Source of the DNA: Mesorhizobium sp. B2-3-12
GTDB taxonomy: Bacteria > Pseudomonadota > Alphaproteobacteria > Rhizobiales > Rhizobiaceae
Direction of reading: 5' to 3'
DNA length: 64,000 nt
NCBI RefSeq assembly: GCF_006442205.1
Contig: NZ_VFVR01000002.1
Span: forward strand, 930,001 to 994,000
Numbering within the stretch: the stretch's first letter is position 1; each line of letters opens with the position of its first letter. This document shows positions 18,053-29,892 of this stretch, one piece after another. Made by a program: the position numbers and the translations under genes. Below the pieces are notes generated by a model. It had not been told where the DNA came from. It was given only the letters and a program-made list of their open reading frames with translations, and did not search any database.

Positions 18053-21000
18053 CTACTGAAAATTGCGCCCCTTCGGCATGACCTTTTCCGCTTCTTCCGA
18101 CAGCATGGCGAGATCCTGACCGACTTTCCGCAGTGCGGGCTGGCTGGAACGATCCGGATCGTTCGCCTTGGCGGCAGGATCCGACGGATCGGCGGCCGGC
18201 GGTGCGCCCGCACTGACCTTTTCCAGCAGCACGGTCAGCCATGGGGTCAGATCCTCGATCTTCTCGGCGACGATATGCACCACACCGGATTCCGACTGCA
18301 GTTTGCCGCTGACCTTGACGAAGCGCGCGCCCATGACGATGGGCCGGAAGCGGGTGAAGGTCCGCTCCCAGAAGATGACATTGGCGACGGCCTTATCGTC
18401 TTCCAGCGTGAGAAAGATCGCATTGCCCTTGCCGGGGCGCTGGCGCACCAGCACCAGACCGGCAACGGAGACCCGCCTGCCGTCGCGCACGGAGGGCAGG
18501 CTGGCATTGGGGATGACGCCGGCGCGGTCGAGCCGCTCTCGCAGGAAGGCCACCGGATGCGCCTTCAGCGACAGGCCGAGCGAGCGGTAGTCATGGATGA
18601 CATGCTCGCCGAGCGGCATTTTCGGCAGCTTCGTTTCGGGCTCCAGCTCGCGCAGGCGCAGCGCCGGCTGGTCGAACAAAGGCAGCTTCTCGGCGGCACT
18701 CCTGGCGCCCAGCGCGCGGACTTCCCAGAGTGCCGCGCGGCGATCGAGGCCGATGGACCGGAAGGCGTCGGCCTGCGCCAGCTTCTCGATCTCGTCGACA
18801 TCGAGGCCGGAGCGCAGCCAGACGTCCCGGACGGTTTCGAAGCCTGAACCGCGCCGCGCGACGAAAGCCGCCATGCGCTCCTTCGACAGGCCCTTGATCT
18901 GGCGGAAGCCGAGCCGCAGCGCATGGCTTGTCTCGATGACGCCGCGCATCTCGGCATGGCGCGGCAAGATGCGGCCCGGATCGAAAGGCGCTTTTTCGAG
19001 CGTGCAGTCCCAAACGGAGAAATTGACGTCGACCGCGCGGATGTCGACGCCATGGTCGCGCGCATCGCGCACCAGCTGCGCCGGCTGATAAAACCCCATC
19101 GGCTGCGAGTTCAGGATCGCGGCGCAGAAGACGTCGGGATAGAAGGTCTTGAACCAGCAGGAGGCATAGACCAGCAGCGCGAAGGACGCGGCATGGCTTT
19201 CGGGAAAGCCATATTCGCCGAACCCCTCGATCTGCTTGAAGCAGCGCTCGGCGAAGTCTCTGGCATAGCCTTTCTTGACCATCCCTTCGACCATTAGCGT
19301 TTCATAGTTTCCGATCGTGCCATTGCGTTTAAAGGTGGCCATCGCACGTCTCAGCTTATCTGCCTCACCGGGAGAGAAGCCCCCAGCATCGATGGCGATC
19401 TTCATTGCCTGCTCTTGAAACAGCGGCACGCCGAGCGTTCGCTTCAAAATGGCTTCAAGCTCTTTGCTCGGGTATTCGATCTTTTCCTTTCCCTGCCGCC
19501 GACGAAGATAGGGGTGAACCATATCCCCCTGAATCGGGCCCGGCCGAACGATCGCCACTTCGATAACGAGATCGTAGAATGTGCGGGGCCTGAGACGCGG
19601 CAGCATCGACATCTGGGCGCGCGACTCGATCTGGAAGACGCCGAGCGTGTCTGCGCGGCAGATCATATCGTAGACGCGGTCATCCCTTTGGGGAATCGTC
19701 GCGAGGGTCAGTCGCCGATCATATTTGTCTCTTACCCCGTAGTGGGTTTCCAACAGATCAAAGGCGCGCCTCAGGCAAGAAAGCATGCCAAGTGCCAGGA
19801 CATCGACTTTGAGGATGCCGACATTGTCGAGGTCATCCTTGTCCCATTCGACCATCTTGCGCTCGTCCATCGCTGTCTTGACGATGGGGACAATCTCATC
19901 GAGCCGGTCCTTTGTGATGACGAAGCCGCCGACATGTTGGGACAGATAACGGGGAAAGCCCATAATGTCATTGGAGCGCTCGATCACCAGTCTTGCCAGC
20001 GGGTCGGCGCGATCGATGCCGCCAGCGTGAGCTTCTTTCTCGCCAAGCTCGGAGGTCGACCAACCCCAGATCGTGCTCGACAATGCGCTTCTGACATCCT
20101 CGGACAGACCCATGGCCTTCGCTACTTCACGCAGCGCCGAGCGGCCGCGATAGCTGATGACAGCAGCAGCAAGTGCCGTGCGCTTGGCGCTGTATTTGTC
20201 GTAAATATACTTGATGACGACGTCGCGCTTTTCATGCTCGAAATCGACATCAATATCTGGCGGCTCGTCACGCTCCGTTGAGACAAAGCGCTCGAAAAGA
20301 ACGTCCAGAAGGCTAGGATCGACTTCCGTAATCTCAAGACAATAGCAAATGACAGAGTTTGCGGCGGAGCCGCGTCCTTGACACAGAACACCCTCTGAAC
20401 GCGCGAACCGAACGATGTCGCGAACGGTAAGGAAATAACGGGCGTATTTCTTCAGGCCGACAATTGCGAGTTCATGCCGGATGAGACCGTCTACCTTGTC
20501 AGGGACGCCCTCGGGGTAACGTTTCCTGGCGCCATCCCAAGTCAATCTTTCCAGTTCGGTCTGAGGGTCGACGCCTGCCTCGGTTGTCTCTTCCGGGTAG
20601 TTGTGCTTCAGCTCCTCCAGAGAAAACTCGAGGCTTTCAGCAAAACGCAGCGTTTCCGCCAGCGCCCGCGGATGCCTGCGGAACAGGCGCGCCATTTCCA
20701 GCGGTGGCTTCAGATGGCGTTCGGCATTGGCGGTCAGCTCCAGCCCCACCTCAGCGACCGGAACATTGAGGCGGATCGCGGTCAGCACATCCTGCAGCGG
20801 GCGGCGCTCGGCGGTGTGATAGAGCACATCGTTGGTCGCCATCAGCGGGATACCGGTGCTTTCGGCCAGCGCCGCCGCCTGCTCGATCCGGAAACGGTCA
20901 TGGCCGGCATAACAGGGCGAGACGCCGAGCCGCAGGGCCCTGCCGAAGCGGTCCTTGAGCTGGCGCAGCAGGGCAAGACTGTCCTGCGCGCCCTGCGCCA

Positions 21001-21403
21001 GATCGGGCAGGACCGCCAGCGCCATCCGGTCCCCCCATTCGAGCAGGTCGTCGCGCCGGAGCAAGGTGGCGCCCTTCTCGGTCTCGTCGCGCAGATTGGC
21101 CTGGGTGAGCATGCGGCACAGATGCCCCCAGCCGGCGCGGTCCCTGGGATAGGCGAGAATGTCCGGCGTGCCGTCGCCAAAAACCAGCCGGCAGCCGGGG
21201 TGATAGGCAAGCTTTTCGACCTTGGCCTGCTGCCAGGCGCGCACCACGCCGGCCACGCTGTTGCGGTCGGCGAGCCCGATCGCGGAAAAGCCCAGGAGCT
21301 TGGCGGCGACCACCAGTTCCTCCGGCTTGGAGGCGCCGCGCAGGAAGGAGAAATTCGACTGAATGCCGAACTCGGCATAGGGGAAGACGGTCAGCGCGTT
21401 CAT
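18053..21403 (-). CDS. dnaE2: Error-prone DNA polymerase DnaE2
   Basis: This 1116-residue polymerase is a C-family DnaE2 (ImuC). It begins with the PHP region that includes [10 protein letters not shown] near residue 18. The palm has G-R-G-S-A-A-N-S followed by P-D-I-D-V-D-F with the catalytic aspartates, and the C-terminal part has an OB-fold region ([13 protein letters not shown]). With ImuA and ImuB it performs translesion synthesis and damage-induced mutagenesis. The open frame extends to 21556, but ATG 21403 overlaps the imuB stop by four bases (ATGA), indicating translational coupling. It is last in the imuA-imuB-dnaE2 cassette and converges on the trm112-like gene. Confidence 0.96.
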   Translation of the reverse strand: MNALTVFPYAEFGIQSNFSFLRGASKPEELVVAAKLLGFSAIGLADRNSVAGVVRAWQQAKVEKLAYHPGCRLVFGDGTPDILAYPRDRAGWGHLCRMLTQANLRDETEKGATLLRRDDLLEWGDRMALAVLPDLAQGAQDSLALLRQLKDRFGRALRLGVSPCYAGHDRFRIEQAAALAESTGIPLMATNDVLYHTAERRPLQDVLTAIRLNVPVAEVGLELTANAERHLKPPLEMARLFRRHPRALAETLRFAESLEFSLEELKHNYPEETTEAGVDPQTELERLTWDGARKRYPEGVPDKVDGLIRHELAIVGLKKYARYFLTVRDIVRFARSEGVLCQGRGSAANSVICYCLEITEVDPSLLDVLFERFVSTERDEPPDIDVDFEHEKRDVVIKYIYDKYSAKRTALAAAVISYRGRSALREVAKAMGLSEDVRSALSSTIWGWSTSELGEKEAHAGGIDRADPLARLVIERSNDIMGFPRYLSQHVGGFVITKDRLDEIVPIVKTAMDERKMVEWDKDDLDNVGILKVDVLALGMLSCLRRAFDLLETHYGVRDKYDRRLTLATIPQRDDRVYDMICRADTLGVFQIESRAQMSMLPRLRPRTFYDLVIEVAIVRPGPIQGDMVHPYLRRRQGKEKIEYPSKELEAILKRTLGVPLFQEQAMKIAIDAGGFSPGEADKLRRAMATFKRNGTIGNYETLMVEGMVKKGYARDFAERCFKQIEGFGEYGFPESHAASFALLVYASCWFKTFYPDVFCAAILNSQPMGFYQPAQLVRDARDHGVDIRAVDVNFSVWDCTLEKAPFDPGRILPRHAEMRGVIETSHALRLGFRQIKGLSKERMAAFVARRGSGFETVRDVWLRSGLDVDEIEKLAQADAFRSIGLDRRAALWEVRALGARSAAEKLPLFDQPALRLRELEPETKLPKMPLGEHVIHDYRSLGLSLKAHPVAFLRERLDRAGVIPNASLPSVRDGRRVSVAGLVLVRQRPGKGNAIFLTLEDDKAVANVIFWERTFTRFRPIVMGARFVKVSGKLQSESGVVHIVAEKIEDLTPWLTVLLEKVSAGAPPAADPSDPAAKANDPDRSSQPALRKVGQDLAMLSEEAEKVMPKGRNFQ

Positions 21404-23031
21404 GCGAAGACCCCGTGCATGAACCAGCGTGGCGGCACTTGCGGGTTGCCGTAAAGGCCTTGCCGGTAGAGCCAGTAGCGGCGGCCATCGCCATCCTCGA
21501 TGCGGAAATAGTCGCGTGTCGATGCCGCCGGATCGCCTGGCGCCTCGCGCCACCATTCAGCGGCGATGCGTTCGGGCCCTTCGGCGCGGGTAACGCGGTA
21601 CAGCGCGCGGCGCCAACGAAAATGCAGCGGCGGTCCCTCCGGCATTTCGGTGACCGGCACATCGATGGGCTCGGGCGCGCGGAACAGCCGGATCGGCCGT
21701 TCCGGCGGAAAAATGGTCATCGGCGCCTGCATCCTGTCCGGCTTCTTCGGCGGCGTGGTCCGGCGCGGCGCTTCGGCGAAGGGGACGATGGCGACGGCGC
21801 GTTCGGGCAGATGGCTTTCCACGGCGACCGGCTGCAGGACCGCGCCCTCGCCGAGGCGGGCGCGGATGCAGTCGGCGAACAGAGCGATGTCGGCGCCGTC
21901 ATCGGCCGCTTCACCGGTCAGATCGGTCTGCTGCGTATCGAAAGCGGCAACGGCCAGCACCGAGAGGCGCACCAGGTCGAAGCCATAGCCGGCATCGATT
22001 TGCTGCTCCAGTGCCGCCAGCCGCTCATGGAACAATTTCTTGATCAGCAAGGGTTCGCGCATGGGCCGCGAGGTGCCGAGCGCGATGCGGCTGACGGCGC
22101 CGTCGACGCGAAAGAGCAACAGCGCCAGGCTCCTTGCGCCTTCGCCGCGGCGTTCGAGATCGGTTTTCAAGGTCGTCGCCAGCATGCCGACCAGTCGTTC
22201 GATCTCCTCCGTCAGCGTGACGGGCTCGGCGAGGTGCCGTTCGACCGAAAGCGGCGCGACGGGAAGACGTGGGGAGATCGCCTCGTCGAGACGGCCAAGC
22301 GCCTGGTCGAGGCGCTGGAGCAGCAAAGCGCCGAAGCGGCGGACGAGCGGCGCGCGCGGTGCGGCCATGACGGCGCCCGCCGTGCGCAGCCCGACACTTT
22401 CCAGGCTGGTACGGATTTCCTGTGCTATGCGAAGGGCGGCCAGCGGCAAGGGGGCAAGCAAGGCTTCCTCCTCGCCCGATGCGACGATGCGGTCGCCACA
22501 AAAGCGGGCCGCCGCCCAGGCGGCTCCGGGGGTGCCGGCAAGTCCGGCGCGGACGTCGAAACCCTGCTGGAGGAAGCGCGACAGGATTTCGTCCAGCATG
22601 GCGCGTTCGCCGCCGAACAGATGAGTGCAGCCGGTGACGTCGAGGAACAGGCCGTCAATGCCATCCAGCGCCACCAGTGGCGTGTAGCGGTCACACCAGT
22701 CGGCAAGGCCCTCGAGCAGGCGCCGGTCTGCCTCCGGATCGGCCTCGACGATGTCGATCGAGGGATGCATGGCGCGCGCATCGGCAATGCCCATGTCGCG
22801 CTTCAGGTGTAGCGCCTCAGCCCGCTCGTCGAGGGCCGAGATGCGTTGCGCGTTGCCCTGGCGGTGGCTGATTACCAGGGGTGGGTGAGATGGGTGATCC
22901 GACGGCCGGGAACGCCAGGATTTCCCCAGCCGCTGCCGCAGGATCCTTTCGGCCGCCAGATAGGGAAACCACAGGGACAGGATTCTCTGCCCGTCTTTCC
23001 TTGTCCCTTCTTTCTTCGAATCCGCGTTCAT
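21400..23031 (-). CDS. imuB: ImuB, inactive Y-family polymerase homologue
   Basis: This 543-residue protein is a Y-family polymerase-like protein of the ImuB type. The N-terminal strand R-I-L-S-L-W-F-P replaces the metal-binding D-x-D-x-F of active Y polymerases, in line with its known role as a non-catalytic hub that binds the beta clamp, ImuA and DnaE2. The segment [20 protein letters not shown] is typical, and the C-terminal half carries the extension rich in W and R. Its start lies inside imuA with a 215-base overlap; the N-terminus [10 protein letters not shown] precedes the conserved block by only about 15 residues, so this start is likely. Its stop overlaps the dnaE2 start by four bases. 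Confidence 0.93.
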   Translation of the reverse strand: MNADSKKEGTRKDGQRILSLWFPYLAAERILRQRLGKSWRSRPSDHPSHPPLVISHRQGNAQRISALDERAEALHLKRDMGIADARAMHPSIDIVEADPEADRRLLEGLADWCDRYTPLVALDGIDGLFLDVTGCTHLFGGERAMLDEILSRFLQQGFDVRAGLAGTPGAAWAAARFCGDRIVASGEEEALLAPLPLAALRIAQEIRTSLESVGLRTAGAVMAAPRAPLVRRFGALLLQRLDQALGRLDEAISPRLPVAPLSVERHLAEPVTLTEEIERLVGMLATTLKTDLERRGEGARSLALLLFRVDGAVSRIALGTSRPMREPLLIKKLFHERLAALEQQIDAGYGFDLVRLSVLAVAAFDTQQTDLTGEAADDGADIALFADCIRARLGEGAVLQPVAVESHLPERAVAIVPFAEAPRRTTPPKKPDRMQAPMTIFPPERPIRLFRAPEPIDVPVTEMPEGPPLHFRWRRALYRVTRAEGPERIAAEWWREAPGDPAASTRDYFRIEDGDGRRYWLYRQGLYGNPQVPPRWFMHGVFA

Positions 23032-23848
23032 CGGGGTTCCACTCCAGTGTGAATTGTCCAGGCAGGGCCGTGCGGCTCTTGCCGATGCTGACGGTGAAGG
23101 CGGGGCGGCCGATCGAACCGGCGAGCGGCCCGGCGATCGTTTCGCGCGGCACGGCCGGCGCCGACGCGGCGATCAGACGGACAGGCGCCGCCGTCGGTTC
23201 CGGCCCGGCCGCCTGCCGCAGCAGGAACACCGGCCGGCCGGCGCCTTGCGCCCGCGCATGCAGGCGGCGTGTCGCGGTCAGGTCCAGCCGCTGCGGATTG
23301 CCGCGGATTTCCAGGATGACGGCGGCAAGCGCGGTCATGCGGGCCGCCTCCTCGGCGACCCACAGCGCATCGACAAGCCTTGGCGCCTCGGAAAACAGCA
23401 ATTGCCCGGGCTCGATGCCGAAGGTGGCATGCAGCCCCCTGGCGTAGGGAAAGCCGGCCTCGTGGAAAATTTCCGATGTCCCGATCCACAGGATGGGCAA
23501 GCCTTGCGCCTGGTTGAGGATCAGGCTGACGAGCGACAAAGCGAAGCCGGCCACGGCTCCCGCATCGCGTGTTTCCAGCCCATGGATTTCGGTCAGGGCG
23601 GCTTTCGGCAGGCCGCCGCCGAGCGCGGCATCGAGCCGCTCGACGCCGATGGGCAGGAAAGCATCCGGCAAGGCGGCGGCAAGACCGCGCCGGACGATCG
23701 TCAGATCGACGCCGGGGCCAACGCCGGCGTCGGCATCAAGGGTCGCCGGCGCCGGCGCCTGCAGGCGCTCGGGCAGCGTTCCCTCGATTTTCGCGATCTG
23801 GCGGCGCAGGGCAAAAACAGTCTCCCGCGCCACGGCTGATATCGCCAT
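22817..23848 (-). CDS. imuA: ImuA, SulA/RecA-like mutagenesis protein
   Basis: This 343-residue protein is ImuA, the first gene of the SOS mutagenesis cassette. It has the family's I-G-V-E-R-L-D-A-A-L-G-G-G-L-P near residue 70, the R-G-L-H-A-T-F-G-I-E-P segment, and the V-I-L-E-I-R-G-N-P strand. There is no intact Walker A motif, which is usual for ImuA. The frame is open to 23956, but ATG 23848 starts with M-A-I-S-A-V-A-R-E and lies just downstream of the LexA box; the longer version would place the box inside the gene. It overlaps imuB by 215 bases in another frame. It works with ImuB and DnaE2 in translesion synthesis. Confidence 0.92.
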   Translation of the reverse strand: MAISAVARETVFALRRQIAKIEGTLPERLQAPAPATLDADAGVGPGVDLTIVRRGLAAALPDAFLPIGVERLDAALGGGLPKAALTEIHGLETRDAGAVAGFALSLVSLILNQAQGLPILWIGTSEIFHEAGFPYARGLHATFGIEPGQLLFSEAPRLVDALWVAEEAARMTALAAVILEIRGNPQRLDLTATRRLHARAQGAGRPVFLLRQAAGPEPTAAPVRLIAASAPAVPRETIAGPLAGSIGRPAFTVSIGKSRTALPGQFTLEWNPDERGFEERRDKERRAENPVPVVSLSGGRKDPAAAAGEILAFPAVGSPISPTPGNQPPPGQRATHLGPRRAG

Positions 23849-23872
23849 GACGGTCAGCTTCCACTCACAATT

Positions 23873-23887
23873 GTTCCTGTTATGTTC
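23873..23887 (-). promoter_or_regulatory. LexA (SOS) box upstream of imuA
   Basis: GTTC-CTGTTAT-GTTC is an exact match to the alphaproteobacterial LexA consensus GTTC-N7-GTTC. It begins 25 bases before the chosen imuA start, which places the whole imuA-imuB-dnaE2 cassette under SOS control. Confidence 0.9.
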
Positions 23888-24025
23888 ACATAGATTCCAG
23901 AGGCGCCTGGAAGAGTCAAGCAGAGTCATAAGGAATTTATTCCTGCCGCTGCGCAACGCCGATGTATAGGGGATATTTGCCTCGACCGGTGCGAACGCCT
24001 ATATGCCGGGATCAAAGGACAAAGC

Positions 24026-24448
24026 ATGGCCCGCATCTACAAGACCCGCACATGGCATGGCGAACTCGCGCCCTCGATGGAAGAGTTGGAGTTCCTGGCC
24101 CTGGAGGCCTACGCCCATCTGCCGGAGGATTTTCGCCAGCTGACCGGCGAGATCGTCATCCAGATCGCCGAATTCCCGACCGACGAGATCATGGACGATC
24201 TGTCGCTGGAAACGCCGTTCGACCTGCTCGGCCTGTTCGAGGGGCGCGGCATCGCCGAACGCTGGAACCCGCAGACCGGCGAAGGCCCGAACCGCATCAC
24301 GCTCTACCGCCGTGCCATGCTCGACTACTGGGCCGAAAACGAGGAGACGCTGGGCGACATCGTCACCCACGTGCTGATCCACGAGATCGGCCACCATTTC
24401 GGCCTGTCGGACGATGACATGGAGAAGATCGAAGAGGCTGCGGAGTAG
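24026..24448 (+). CDS. Small zincin-like metallopeptidase family protein
   Basis: This 140-residue protein has the signature H-E-I-G-H-H-F-G-L-S-D-D at residues 119-130, matching H-E-x-x-H-x-x-G-x-x-D with H119, H123 and D129 as probable zinc ligands. It belongs to the small cytosolic metallopeptidase family of zincin fold found across Proteobacteria and Actinobacteria; the substrate is unknown. There is no signal peptide. AAGGA precedes ATG 24026 by about seven bases. It is divergent from imuA, and the short region between them contains the LexA box. Confidence 0.85.
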   Translation: MARIYKTRTWHGELAPSMEELEFLALEAYAHLPEDFRQLTGEIVIQIAEFPTDEIMDDLSLETPFDLLGLFEGRGIAERWNPQTGEGPNRITLYRRAMLDYWAENEETLGDIVTHVLIHEIGHHFGLSDDDMEKIEEAAE

Positions 24449-24457
24449 CCTCGGATT

Positions 24458-24508
24458 TTCGTCGTCTCAGGGCCTACGCCGCTCCCTGCTTCCCCTTGGA
24501 ATGACGAA
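24458..24508. repeat. Intergenic palindromic repeat
   Basis: Imperfect inverted arms TTCGTC...CAGGG and CCCTTGGAATGACGAA flank a short core between the convergent metallopeptidase and ccmG genes. It resembles the repeat at 12685-12752 and probably ends transcription from both sides. Confidence 0.5.
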
Positions 24509-24519
24509 GAAGGGCGCGC

Positions 24520-25101
24520 CTAACCCGGCGCCGCCAATGCCTTCTCGATCCGAGGCAGCAGCAGCGTCCGCGCCGATTCCGCCGTCAGCGGCCCGACATG
24601 CTTGTAGGCTATCTTGCCATCCTTGCCGATGAGGAAGGTCTCCGGCACGCCATAGACGCCCCAGTCGATCGCCGTGCGGCCGGCTTCGTCGACGCCGATC
24701 GCCTGGAACGGATTGCCGAGGTCGCCGAGGAACCGGCGGGCATTTTCCGGCCGGTCCTTGTAATTCAGCGCCGCCATCGTGAACCGCTTGTCCTGCGCCA
24801 GCCCCAGAAGCACCGGGTGCTCTTCCCGGCATGGCGCGCACCACGACGCAAAGACATTGACCAGCGTGACCTTGCCGGCGAAGGCGTTCGAGTCGAGTCC
24901 GGGCAGGTTCGACCCCCCCAGCGCCGGCAGGCTCGTCCGTGGCGCCGGCAGGCCGATGAGCGCCGAGGGCACTTCCGAGACATCGCGTCCCGACAAGAGC
25001 TGCGACAGGAACAGTCCGGCCAGGCCGAGGAAGACCAGCAGCGGCAAGAACACGAACAGGCGGCGACGGGCCGGCGTCGGCGTTTCGATTTCGCTGCTCA
25101 C
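24520..25101 (-). CDS. ccmG: Thiol:disulfide interchange protein CcmG/DsbE (CycY)
   Basis: This 193-residue membrane-anchored thioredoxin has an N-terminal transmembrane segment (residues about 15-37) and the active site W-C-A-P-C at residues 87-91. It also has the DsbE-specific Y-G-V-P-E-T-F-L-I-G-K-D-G segment. It reduces the haem-binding cysteines of apocytochrome c in the periplasm. The start overlaps the ccmD stop by four bases (ATGA), so the two are translationally coupled. It is the last gene of the ccmA-ccmB-ccmD-ccmG series on the minus strand. Confidence 0.94.
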   Translation of the reverse strand: MSSEIETPTPARRRLFVFLPLLVFLGLAGLFLSQLLSGRDVSEVPSALIGLPAPRTSLPALGGSNLPGLDSNAFAGKVTLVNVFASWCAPCREEHPVLLGLAQDKRFTMAALNYKDRPENARRFLGDLGNPFQAIGVDEAGRTAIDWGVYGVPETFLIGKDGKIAYKHVGPLTAESARTLLLPRIEKALAAPG

Positions 25102-25271
25102 GGTTTTCCCGCCTTGGTCTTGTCGGAACGGCGGCGCACGCCGGCCGCCTCGAGCTCGGCGAGTTCGCGCTTGCGTGCCCGCTGGTCGATGAGAATCCAG
25201 CCGATCAGTCCGGCCAGCACGATTGCCGTGATGGCATAGGCGGCGGTGACGTAGAGTGCGTGCGGGCTCAT
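25098..25271 (-). CDS. ccmD: Haem exporter protein CcmD
   Basis: This 57-residue protein begins M-S-P-H-A-L-Y-V, continues into one transmembrane helix (residues about 8-28) and ends with a charged K/R/E tail, the typical form of CcmD. CcmD helps release holo-CcmE from the CcmABC complex. ATG 25271 was chosen over the longer frame because it begins at the family start and overlaps correctly with ccmG. CcmC, its usual upstream neighbour and partner, is not encoded here. Confidence 0.85.
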   Translation of the reverse strand: MSPHALYVTAAYAITAIVLAGLIGWILIDQRARKRELAELEAAGVRRRSDKTKAGKP

Positions 25272-25403
25272 GCCGGCCGCCTTCCTGGCCTGCCGCCCGC
25301 CAACCCGATCCGTTCGCTGCGCTCGCTCATGCCTTCCCTTAACCTCGCGCCACGGGCCGCGCAATCGGCCGCCGCGCCGCAGCCTCCGCCGCTCGTGGCC
25401 GCC

Positions 25404-26069
25404 TCAATCCGTCCCATGACGCAGCGCCAGCGCCGCCGCGGTCGGCCCCAGCACGCCAAGAAACATGGTCAGCGCGGCAAGAATGAGGAAAGGCTGCAGG
25501 AACGGATCGGGATTGGCCGTCGCGCCATAGCTCGCCGAGACGCCGAAGATCAGCACCGGGATGGTCAGCGGCAGCACCAGCACCGAGATCAGGAGACCGC
25601 CACGCGGCAGCGCCACCGCCACCGCCGCGCCCACGGCGCCGATGAAGGTGATGGCCGGCGTGCCGACCAGAAGCGTCAGCGCCGTGGCGCCGATGGCGAG
25701 CGGTTCCATATTCATGAACAGGCCGAGCAGGGGAGCGGCGACCACCAGCGGCAGGACGCTGCCCGCCCAATGCGCGACGCATTTCACCAGCACCGTCAGC
25801 GCCAGCATGTGGCGGTCGTGGCCGAGCACCAAGAGGTCGAGCGAGCCGTCCTCGCGGTCGGCCTGGAACAGCCGGTCGAGCCCGAGCAGGCAGGCAAGCA
25901 GCGCGCCGATCCACAGGATCGCCGGACCGATGCGGGCAAGCAGCTTGAGGTCTGGGCCGACGCCGAACGGAATGGTGGCGATGACGGCGAGAAAGAAGAT
26001 GACGCCGGTCAGCGCGCCGCCGCCGGCGCGGATATTGAGGCGGATGTCGCGGGAGAAGAGGCTTAGCAT
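25404..26069 (-). CDS. ccmB: Haem exporter permease CcmB
   Basis: This 221-residue integral membrane protein has about six hydrophobic segments and the CcmB features F-x-R-D-I-R-L near the start, L-F-Q-A-D-R-E-D-G-S-L-D near residue 67 and the long Leu/Val/Gly-rich C-terminal half. Together with CcmA it forms the ABC module of cytochrome c maturation System I, which drives release of holo-CcmE. ATG 26069 gives the family length. The gap to ccmA upstream (193 bases) is filled by an inverted repeat, and the 132-base gap downstream to ccmD lacks ccmC. Confidence 0.93.
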   Translation of the reverse strand: MLSLFSRDIRLNIRAGGGALTGVIFFLAVIATIPFGVGPDLKLLARIGPAILWIGALLACLLGLDRLFQADREDGSLDLLVLGHDRHMLALTVLVKCVAHWAGSVLPLVVAAPLLGLFMNMEPLAIGATALTLLVGTPAITFIGAVGAAVAVALPRGGLLISVLVLPLTIPVLIFGVSASYGATANPDPFLQPFLILAALTMFLGVLGPTAAALALRHGTD

Positions 26070-26090
26070 GATTTGAGATGCCTGCGCCCA

Positions 26091-26251
26091 GGCCCCCCCC
26101 TCTGGCCTGCCGGCCATCTCCCCCGCAAGGGGGGAGATTGGATGTCATCTCGGCTTTCGCCAATCACAACAGGTGAAAGATTGGCGGAACGTTGAAGCTG
26201 CCAATCTCCCCCCTTGAGGGGGAGATGCCCGGCAGGGCAGAGGGGGGCGCC
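26091..26251. repeat. Large inverted repeat between ccmA and ccmB
   Basis: Two arms of about 51 bases (26091-26141 and 26200-26251) are near-perfect reverse complements. Each has a CATCTCCCCC core and an AGGGGGGAGATTGG end. Between them lie about 58 bases with no gene. Elements of this kind are abundant in Mesorhizobium intergenic DNA. Its place inside a normally tight operon suggests insertion. Confidence 0.8.
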
Positions 26252-26262
26252 TCGCACTGTCA

Positions 26263-26868
26263 TCAACCCGTTTCCCCCATCCTCAACTCTGCCCCTTCCA
26301 ATCCCAGCGGCAGGTGCGTCGCCGCCACGATCATTCCGCCTTCCGCGCAATACCCGCGCATCAACCCCGCGAACCGCCCCTCCGAAGCCTTGTCCAGACC
26401 TGCCGTCGGCTCATCCAGCAGCCACAGCGGCCTATGGCTGACCAGGAGCTTGGCGATCGCCGCGCGGCGCCTTTGCCCGGTCGAGAGATAGCCGAACGGC
26501 AGATGGCCGATGCCGCCCAGTCCGACCGTTTCCAGCGCCTCCTCGACATCGAGCCGGCCTTCGCCTTGAAACGCCCGCCAGAAGCGCAAATTCTCCGCCA
26601 CGCTCAGCGCCGTCTTCATTGCGTTCTGGTGGCCGAGATAGTGGCAGGCAGAGGCGATCGAGGGAAATTCGTCGCCGCCGCCCTCGAGCAGCAGCCGGCC
26701 TTGCATCTTCGGCAACAGGCCGGCGACCACTCTGAGCAAGGTCGATTTGCCCGAACCGTTCGGCCCGGTCACGACCAGCGCCTGCCCGGCCTCCAACGCA
26801 AACCCGATGCCGGAAAACACCGGCTCGCCGCCGCGCTCGCCGCCCAGATTTTCGGCGATCAGCCGCAT
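26263..26868 (-). CDS. ccmA: Haem exporter ATP-binding protein CcmA
   Basis: This 201-residue ABC ATPase has Walker A G-P-N-G-S-G-K-S-T near residue 35, the signature L-S-T-G-Q-R-R-R and Walker B L-W-L-L-D-E-P-T, followed by the A-T-H switch histidine. The short length and Q-R-R-R signature are typical of CcmA. It powers the CcmABCD complex. The open frame begins at 26919, but ATG 26868 (M-R-L-I-A-E-N-L) fits the family start. It is the first gene of the ccm series and is divergent from acnA. Confidence 0.93.
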   Translation of the reverse strand: MRLIAENLGGERGGEPVFSGIGFALEAGQALVVTGPNGSGKSTLLRVVAGLLPKMQGRLLLEGGGDEFPSIASACHYLGHQNAMKTALSVAENLRFWRAFQGEGRLDVEEALETVGLGGIGHLPFGYLSTGQRRRAAIAKLLVSHRPLWLLDEPTAGLDKASEGRFAGLMRGYCAEGGMIVAATHLPLGLEGAELRMGETG

Positions 26869-26935
26869 CCCTTGCCTGTCCCTCGAACGAAGCGGCACGG
26901 TCGCTGCCGCATCGCACAAATTTGCTTTGCAACTG

Positions 26936-26952
26936 TCTAGAACTATTCCAGA
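26936..26952. promoter_or_regulatory. Possible Irr-type iron control element (ICE)
   Basis: TCTAGAA-CTA-TTCCAGA is a near dyad that matches the rhizobial Irr box form TTTAGAA-N3-TTCTAAA at 11 of 14 arm positions. A second AGAA/TTCT dyad overlaps at 26950-26959. It lies between ccmA and acnA, both of which encode or support iron- or haem-dependent functions. It is a visual match only. Confidence 0.45.
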
Positions 26953-27149
26953 AAATTCTCTATATGCGGGTCATCCGTGCCAGCGGTCGGCACGGGAACA
27001 GAATTAGCGCCGAACCAGCGCACGCGCCGCCTTGAACGGCTCGGGTTGCTTGGGAGCGGACAGCGGAAATGGCCGTACCCGCACCTTTGCGCGTGATTGC
27101 ATGCCATCGGCGTCCGTTCCCTTTCAGGCTGAACAGACAAGGATCGCAC

Positions 27150-29840
<2,691 letters not shown>

Positions 29841-29845
29841 AAAAT

Positions 29846-29892
29846 AGTGAGTAGTGAGTAGGACGTAGGGAAGAACCTACTCACTACTCACT
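29846..29892. terminator. Perfect 17-bp inverted repeat between acnA and ceramidase genes
   Basis: AGTGAGTAGTGAGTAGG (29846-29862) is repeated in reverse complement at 29876-29892 with a 13-base loop. It begins six bases after the acnA stop and covers the last codons of the convergent gene. It can act as a bidirectional terminator. No clear T tract is present on the acnA strand. The arms are built of GTGAGTA units, a form seen as rhizobial repeat DNA. Confidence 0.6.
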
